NCBI GenBank assembly: GCA_022641835.1
Contig: CP048726.1
Location: 186,001-250,000, forward strand
Length of the DNA: 64,000 nt
Reading direction: 5' to 3'
From: Petasospora fabianii
Taxonomy: Eukaryota; Ascomycota; Saccharomycetes; Phaffomycetales; Wickerhamomycetaceae
A program made the position numbers and the translations under genes. Every line of letters begins with the position of its first letter. The stretch's first letter is position 1. Below are positions 58,978-64,000 of the stretch, piece after piece. Under the pieces are notes generated by a model. The model had not been told where the DNA came from, made no database searches, and saw nothing but the letters and a program-made list of their open reading frames with translations.

Positions 58978-60297
58978 ATGACAAACAGGCAGGATTACTA
59001 CGACCTTCCGCCTCTTCGAACACAGCGTCACTTTGTGGGAAGTACACCGACAAACCACGTCAATACGTCCGGCCGTGTTATCAACGACGAGGACATCGAG
59101 ATGACCTCATACAACAAGAAGGGTACCAAGTATGATCCGTACCCACCACAGACATCAAATTACTATGAATCGCCCTTTTATGAGAAGTCAGCATGGGATA
59201 GCAGTACACGATCTGCCCCACCTCCACCACCAAATCACAACCCATTCAATCCACCAGTGGACCCTTTCGCTACAGCCCCAGTTATAATGACCAACAATAA
59301 TGATCCTTCTCTTTACCAACGCGTTCTCAAATTCCCACTCTTCACATATCTGTTCACATTGGCAGATGTTATCTATTTCATCGTCGAGCTTGTGAAAATG
59401 CATCAACTCACAGGGAAAGTCATACAGACCCAACCATACATCAACCCGATGCTTGGCCCTAGTTCCTACGTCCAGATATATCTCGGATCCCGCTTTAAAC
59501 CATGTGCAATGTCTTCACAATACATCGATCTCGACTATACATGGCCCTGTCCGAACTCCACTACCACATTGACAAACGTGTGCTCGCTAGCGGAACTGTG
59601 TTCTTTCAAAGAAGATACGAATCCATTGCAAGTTTGGAGAATAGTGAGTGCTTGCTTTATGCATGCTGGTTTCATCCATATCATTTTCAACATGTTGTTG
59701 CAGTTGACTATGGGTAGAGACGTTGAAATGGAGATTGGATGGTGGAGATACTTTGTCATTTATATCTTGAGTGGTGTATCGGGTAACTTATTTGGATTGA
59801 ACTTTGCAGGTGATGGTGTCTCAAGTACGGGTGCTAGTGGTGCATTATTTGGTATAATCGCCGTCAATCTTGTATCATTCGTCTTGTATAAGGATAGGAA
59901 GAGGATCAAAGGTTATAAATTCCTTGTTGGTGTGCTTGTTGGTGAGATCATTGTGTGTTTGGTTCTTGGCCTACTTCCAGGTTTAGACAACTTTGCCCAC
60001 ATTGGTGGGTTTGTTGCCGGATTACTATGTTCGTTCATTCTTCTTGATAACCCAAGGTTTGTGAAAGTGAAACCGTCTCATAAATACCCACTAATGAAGA
60101 GTCATGAGAACTACATAATGAAAAAATTCTGGATATGGAGTGCTGTTCGTGTTGTCAGTCTCGCACTTCTAGTGGCATGGTTTATTGGACTTGGTATCAA
60201 CATCAAGAATGGTGGTGGGAACTGCTCGTGGTGTAAATATCTCAGTTGTCTACCTGTTAATGGCTGGTGTGAACAGAGTGATCTGACGACTTCATGA
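58978..60297 (+). CDS. Rhomboid-family intramembrane serine protease
   Basis: A 439-residue polytopic protein. A 110-residue cytosolic, Pro-rich N-terminus precedes helix 1. The large loop after it is cysteine-rich (PCAMSSQYIDLDYTWPCPNS). The rhomboid core shows HAGFIHIIFNMLLQLTMGRD, with His229, His234 and Asn238 lining the active site. GASGALFG holds nucleophile Ser287, and NFAHIGGF holds catalytic His341. A seventh helix and a cysteine-rich tail follow, as in secretase-type rhomboids. It is not the mitochondrial Pcp1 (no presequence) and is much longer than Rbd2. Related proteins occur in many fungi but their substrates are poorly known. ATG at 58978 was used; the longer frame starts with TTG. 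Confidence 0.88.
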   Translation: MTNRQDYYDLPPLRTQRHFVGSTPTNHVNTSGRVINDEDIEMTSYNKKGTKYDPYPPQTSNYYESPFYEKSAWDSSTRSAPPPPPNHNPFNPPVDPFATAPVIMTNNNDPSLYQRVLKFPLFTYLFTLADVIYFIVELVKMHQLTGKVIQTQPYINPMLGPSSYVQIYLGSRFKPCAMSSQYIDLDYTWPCPNSTTTLTNVCSLAELCSFKEDTNPLQVWRIVSACFMHAGFIHIIFNMLLQLTMGRDVEMEIGWWRYFVIYILSGVSGNLFGLNFAGDGVSSTGASGALFGIIAVNLVSFVLYKDRKRIKGYKFLVGVLVGEIIVCLVLGLLPGLDNFAHIGGFVAGLLCSFILLDNPRFVKVKPSHKYPLMKSHENYIMKKFWIWSAVRVVSLALLVAWFIGLGINIKNGGGNCSWCKYLSCLPVNGWCEQSDLTTS

Positions 60298-60450
60298 TGG
60301 TATGACTAGTGAATCAATGTTCGTTGTTGAAATGATCTACGACACGTAAAATACTGAAATAAGAAATTCATAACTAATGCTAAAACAGAACCAACCCATA
60401 TACAAAATCAACAGTACCATGCTAAATAAGTTGCAAAAAGACACCCACAC

Positions 60451-61132
60451 TTAGAAAACATCTGGAAGTCTCTCAATGACATAAGAGTGTGCACCAACAG
60501 ACATGATTGGAACACCTGGAACTTTTCTGATACGTCTCTTCAAATCAGCATCATTAGTAGCAACAATGAAACACTTGTGTTGCATAACTCTGTGAACAAG
60601 ACAGTCATCTGCATATGTACCTCTATGAGAACAACTGAGTCTTTGTATACGAGGATCCTTAGCCAACTTGAGTGCGATACGATACTTTGGACCAAGTTTC
60701 TCCAATTCAGCCATGACACAATCGGTGACTAATGGGATACATTTAGCATAGAGGGCATCCATCATACCTCGAACGATGTCAATCTTCTTTTGGATGGAGA
60801 AATTGAAGAAGTTAGTATCTATCAGTACTTGATATGGTGGTTTGATGGCTTCGTTGAATTGGAAGAAGAGGGCAGATGACACTTGTGGAACATTTCTGGT
60901 AAGCTCAGGGTCAGGCTTAGTCCCTGTTTGTTTCTCCTGGTTCTTCTTACTATAATACATCAGTTAGTAATCTGTTAATCAAGATATATCTCATCGGGGG
61001 TTACTCCCGCGATGAGCCATGGATGATGTTAAATCTTAGGCTTATTATTGGATAAACATACTTTTGTTGTGCCTTATTTGTAATGATTCGTTTCGTCTGA
61101 GCGAACTTTCTTGTCTTCTTAACTTTTCCCAT
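60451..61132 (-). CDS. FCF1: SSU processome PIN-domain protein Fcf1 (two exons)
   Basis: Exon 1 is 61132-61062 ([20 protein letters not shown] and on), the intron 61061-60950 (112 bp, donor GTATGT, branch TACTAAC, acceptor ATAG), and exon 2 60949-60451. The joined protein is 189 residues, the same length as S. cerevisiae Fcf1, and reads [19 protein letters not shown] across the junction. The PIN domain includes [43 protein letters not shown] and [16 protein letters not shown]. Fcf1 (Utp24) acts in cleavage of pre-rRNA at A1 and A2, and its acidic PIN residues are intact. Without splicing the frame would start at an internal ATG within the intron's 3' end and lose the basic N-terminus. Confidence 0.95.
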
Positions 61133-61783
61133 TACTGCTGATAGATTGTGTGCTATTACTTATGCTTAAACTACCACTCTTAACTCTTCGTCTAAGCTCT
61201 TTGATACAAAGACGAGGTAAATTTTTTAGAAATGGTACGGGGCACACTCTCTAGCTAGACCTCTATGGGCCAAAGTGGTAGATGGGTTGGGAAGTAGTGG
61301 GAAGAACTATAGAAGGAGGAGAGTGTTCTAGATCAATGTGTATATCAGTTATAGAGTATTCTGAGCATAGGAGAGTCATTTATCACATCAGGTGACTATA
61401 TGGCAACGATCCAGTCGTAAGAGTGTACTCTGACGTCAAGACAAGATATGTGTCAAACTCAAGCGGGAGGGTGTGTTCTGAAACTTACGCTAAGCCGAGT
61501 GTTCCGTGTGTGGGACCCTCTGCCTGGACAGCAACAATCTAGCGTAACATTCAGAACGCATGACTAAGTGAGGCGAACGAGAAAGTTCTATGAGATCCCC
61601 TTCTCCTTATACACCTTATTGCTGTTCTTTTACTCTCTTGTAATACTCTTACAACAACTCACAGTCTAAGAGACACACACGTGCCACACGTTACGAATCA
61701 AACGCGCTTCTGTTGACAAACTAAGACTTGCCTCTAAGAGCTCTGCTTTGACACCAATCTCATTCTCAGAAGATACCACCACA
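61133..61783. promoter_or_regulatory. Divergent FCF1-OAZ1 intergenic region
   Basis: 651 bp. It contains a perfect CRE-type palindrome TGACGTCA at 61431-61438, an RRPE-like AAATTTTTTAG near 61219 on the FCF1 side, and a CACGTG-flanked CACACACGTG near 61673 on the OAZ1 side. No gene is supported. Confidence 0.45.
61431..61438. promoter_or_regulatory. CRE/ATF palindrome TGACGTCA
   Basis: A perfect 8-bp TGACGTCA lies about 345 bp upstream of OAZ1 and 300 bp upstream of FCF1. bZIP factors such as Sko1, Hac1 or Aca1 bind such sites in yeast. Confidence 0.4.
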
Positions 61784-62501
61784 ATGAATATTCTCAAGAA
61801 TAAAGAAAAGAAGCTTTCGAATCTTATGTATCTTCATCAGATGACACATCCATCCACATGTTCAATGGCCACTGCCATCGTTGTGAATCCACATGAACCT
61901 TCTACGCTCTCCCTTCAGAGTTATTACCGCACTTTGCACTCCCCAACGTTAGAGTGGTGCTCCTGAGGTGCTTTCAGGTAAAATTCCTCAACAGGCGAGA
62001 TACTCCAGTAATGTTGAGGTATCACTGGACGTCATTCTCTTGAGTGAGAGTCAAAGAATGGCTGGGGGTGATGTGCGCAGTAAGGAGGCTGCCGTTGTTG
62101 GTGTAGAGAAGTTGCAACAGTTGAACAATAACTTCAAATGCAGTGCAGTGAGATATGTTGCACTTTTTTCCACTTTCTTTAGGTATCCAATTTATGGTAT
62201 CTTGACTAAGGACTTTGTTTTGAAGTTACATGTGACTCAAGGTTTCAAAGAGAAGAGTGAATTCAATTTGAAGAATCTGTTGATTGCCCTCTTTGAATTC
62301 ACTTCTGAAGTGTTACAAGAGAAGTTGAAACTTGGAGAAGATGATATCAAACTAATGATTTATCTGAAACGCTCTTGTTTTGAAAATGAGTCGAAGCTCT
62401 TGATCAAGAACTTGAATTGGTTAGGTGGGAAATTGTTAGCCAATGATGATGATGACACAAATAAGTATAACGATTGGTACATCATGGAATTCGAAGTTTG
62501 A
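61784..62501 (+). CDS. OAZ1: Ornithine decarboxylase antizyme with programmed +1 frameshift
   Basis: Two overlapping frames make one protein. ORF1 runs from ATG 61784 to codon TCC 61961-61963 (60 residues, ending TLEWCS) and meets TGA at 61964-61966. Skipping T61964 puts the ribosome in ORF2 (61965-62501), giving 238 residues in all. The shift site TGG TGC TCC TGA is the one used by animal and fission-yeast antizymes. ORF2 ends in the antizyme fold: DDIKLMIYLKRS, LLIKNLNWLGGKLLAN and NDWYIMEFEV. Antizyme binds ornithine decarboxylase, sends it to the proteasome without ubiquitin and inhibits polyamine uptake. Polyamines promote the shift, closing a feedback loop. ORF2 has no suitable ATG of its own. 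Confidence 0.85.
61955..61967 (+). promoter_or_regulatory. +1 ribosomal frameshift site TGG TGC TCC TGA G
   Basis: The ORF1 stop TGA is read after TCC; slipping one base gives GAG GTG CTT in ORF2. TGC-TCC-TGA differs from the GCG-TGA-C site of S. cerevisiae OAZ1 and matches the site in mammals and S. pombe. A downstream pseudoknot or stem was not evident by eye. Confidence 0.75.
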
Positions 62502-62681
62502 TGTACTTTCTGGTTTTTATTTCTCTTTGGTCTTTTTTGGTTCTTTACTCCTCTCTTTGATTCCTCTCTTTCTTTGTTATGAATCTACGTTTACTCCCTT
62601 TTTGATTGATCTTTTAATATGACAATTTTGATAAGAAACATCTCTTTATGTAACTGTCAAGGCTGATTGTAGGCTGCACAG

Positions 62682-63260
62682 TCAAGCAGAAGACAACTCC
62701 AAAACTTTCTCCTTACCTTCTTTAACACTAACCTCAGGTGAAACCTGTACCCTTTTAACAACGAGTTTACCCTTATGGAAGATCCAATAGGATCTCTTGA
62801 TACCACTAGGAGACTTCTTTGCTCCCAAGACACCAATCAACTCTTTCTTTGTATCACACAACAAATCATACTGCAAATGTTGCTTGTTTTTAAAATTGGT
62901 TTGTGCCTTTGCAGAATCGGCACTAAGTCCCAAGATGAGTGCCTTATCTGAGATAGAATTGAAATTATCACGGAATCCACATGCCTGACGCGTACAACCA
63001 GGTGTTGATGCCTTTGGATAGGCAAAGATCAAGATGATGTCATTCTTAGAAGAGAGATCTTTAAGATTGAGTTCAGTCTCATCCTGGTTCGTCAATGTGA
63101 TATCTGGAATGTCATCGCCAATCTCAATCTCGGTGGATGAAGATGAAGATGTTGTTGTCTTCTTAACAACTTTCTTTGGCTTTGTAACCTTAGCGGTGTC
63201 GAGTGATTCGACTTTTGTAGCAGCCTGTGCAGCGACTCTAGGGGAACGTCTTGGGGTCAT
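62682..63260 (-). CDS. DOT5: Nuclear thiol peroxidase Dot5 (atypical 2-Cys, BCP type)
   Basis: A 192-residue peroxiredoxin. The N-terminal 45 residues are basic (PRRSPRVAAQAATK, KPKKVVKK), fitting nuclear localisation. The peroxiredoxin domain starts at GDDIPDITLTNQDE and carries the active-site FAYPKASTPGCTRQACGFRD, with peroxidatic Cys89 and resolving Cys94 four residues apart as in BCP/PrxQ. GLSADSAKAQTNFKNK and KRSYWIFHKGKLV follow. S. cerevisiae Dot5 reduces alkyl hydroperoxides and affects telomeric silencing. ATG at 63260. It converges on OAZ1 with 180 bp between stops. Confidence 0.92.
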   Translation of the reverse strand: MTPRRSPRVAAQAATKVESLDTAKVTKPKKVVKKTTTSSSSSTEIEIGDDIPDITLTNQDETELNLKDLSSKNDIILIFAYPKASTPGCTRQACGFRDNFNSISDKALILGLSADSAKAQTNFKNKQHLQYDLLCDTKKELIGVLGAKKSPSGIKRSYWIFHKGKLVVKRVQVSPEVSVKEGKEKVLELSSA

Positions 63261-63536
63261 AATGGATAGTTGTATATCGTATGATGAAGACAGGATTAAC
63301 TATGACAATTGATGTTGTTTATATAAAACCTTTCATTAGTGTGGCGTACAATCAAAGGTCATTTCGTAGAAACGCGAACGTGGCGCGTCGTATAACAGTA
63401 TAACAGAGATATTACTCGAATAGGTTAAGTTTTATATGTGTGTGTAATGTGAGATGAGTTTCATATAAGCATCAATAACTCTTGAGTATCCTCTAATAAG
63501 TATAAGCACCCGCAAGAACATGTCTAATGAGGATTT

Positions 63537-63573
63537 ATATGTTTATGTATATGTTTATATATGTTTATATATA
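63537..63573. repeat. Short TATATGTTTA tandem repeat
   Basis: TATATGTTTA-like units are repeated about four times in an AT-rich stretch. It is a simple low-complexity repeat in the promoter. Confidence 0.55.
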
Positions 63574-63649
63574 CATCCCCACATAGATATATCAAGCGTG
63601 GCCCAACCGTAGTCCTTACCCAATCTTCTGGTTCGCGCCACACACAGCC

Positions 63650-63671
63650 CATCGCATCACAAAAATTTTCA
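63650..63671. promoter_or_regulatory. PAC-like and RRPE motifs upstream of ALB1-like gene
   Basis: CATCGCAT (63650-63657) holds the PAC core and AAAAATTTTCA (63661-63671) is close to the RRPE consensus. They sit 75-95 bp upstream of the ATG at 63746. Such a pair is typical of ribosome-biogenesis genes and supports the ALB1 call. Confidence 0.45.
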
Positions 63672-63745
63672 ACTTAGAGACACAATCTCCTAGTCTCTTT
63701 ATTGTTGAAGAATTAGGTTAATCGACATTAAAGACTTGATTAAAG

Positions 63746-64000
63746 ATGGCTAAGAAGAGTATGTGAACGCAGATATACAGATACTCAACTTACAGAATAG
63801 GACTAACACTTTTGACAGTTTCCAAACACTCCAGAGCTGCAAGAAGAAACGAGATTGAAGAGCCAGAAGCTAAATCTCTTGCATCTCTACCAAGAGCTGA
63901 GAAGACAGATACTACATCGGCGATTATTAGGGCCACTGCTAAGAAGAATGAAGATCTTCTATATAATAAGATTGCCAAGAAGAGTGATAGTAAAGACAAA
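63746..64000 (+). CDS. ALB1: Alb1-like 60S biogenesis factor (5' part, two exons, runs off the right edge)
   Basis: Exon 1 is 13 nt (63746-63758), followed by a 60-bp intron (63759-63818) with donor GTATGT, branch GACTAAC at 63801-63807 and acceptor ACAG. Exon 2 is open from 63819 to the edge. The joined start reads MAKKISKHSRAARRNEIEEP and continues with a basic/acidic helical sequence (SLASLPRAEKTDTTSAIIRA). The SxHSRAARR motif near the start followed by a short LP segment is what I recall for fungal Alb1, a nuclear shuttling partner of Arx1 on pre-60S particles. Only 65 residues are visible, so the identification is tentative, though PAC/RRPE-type promoter motifs agree with it. Confidence 0.55.

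Larger units (their letters stand above)
63261..63745. promoter_or_regulatory. Divergent promoter of DOT5 and ALB1-like gene
   Basis: 485 bp with an imperfect ATATGTTTAT repeat at about 63537-63573 and ribosome-biogenesis-type motifs close to the right-hand gene. No other gene is seen. Confidence 0.4.

Overview
The window is nuclear DNA of a budding yeast (Saccharomycotina). Every clearly recognised protein has a Saccharomyces or Candida counterpart. Genes are compact and mostly intronless, and the few introns are short, 5'-proximal and carry TACTAAC-type branch points. CTG is read as leucine: the CTG at 54838-54840 in SEC23 sits in the invariant FSLYPQF stretch, which argues against the CUG-Ser and CUG-Ala clades. 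I cannot resolve the genus from sequence alone. I found no tRNA, rRNA, CRISPR array or recognisable transposon or LTR element.

Left part (1-22 kb). A truncated RPN3 at the edge is followed by a lipid-droplet pair (LDO16/OSW5-like and a divergent steryl-ester hydrolase). Next is the most accessory-looking stretch, 4.0-15.5 kb. It holds a fungal-specific regulator without a visible zinc cluster, a Vba-like MFS transporter, two tandem paralogous membrane-anchored amidohydrolases of about 900 residues, and a Dal5-type permease. Three promoters in this block share a GGAANNTTCC element, and two of them share a longer 22-bp version. The permease promoter also has GATAA and Gcn4-type sites. This looks like a scavenging cluster for an unidentified amide or nitrogen compound. 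A 1.6-kb gene-free stretch with a GC-rich, foldable island precedes a ferric reductase. LYS14 follows, with Lys14-box and Gcn4-box matches in its own promoter.

Middle and right parts (22-64 kb). These are conserved housekeeping genes: SEC61, NMT1, NRP1, NOP56, PWP1, SFA1, PRP4, BET2, an FN3/coiled-coil membrane protein, GLY1, LEU3, REG1, ATG15, TLG2, IES6, TCA17, SEC23, AOS1, HDA3, a rhomboid protease, FCF1, OAZ1, DOT5 and the start of an ALB1-like gene. Themes are secretory traffic (SEC61, SEC23, TLG2, TCA17, BET2), ribosome biogenesis (NOP56, PWP1, FCF1, ALB1), and amino-acid control (LYS14, LEU3, GLY1). Several genes needed reconstruction: introns in SEC61, FCF1, TCA17, ALB1 and probably LDO16, and a programmed +1 frameshift in OAZ1 at a TGC-TCC-TGA site of the kind used by animal and fission-yeast antizymes.
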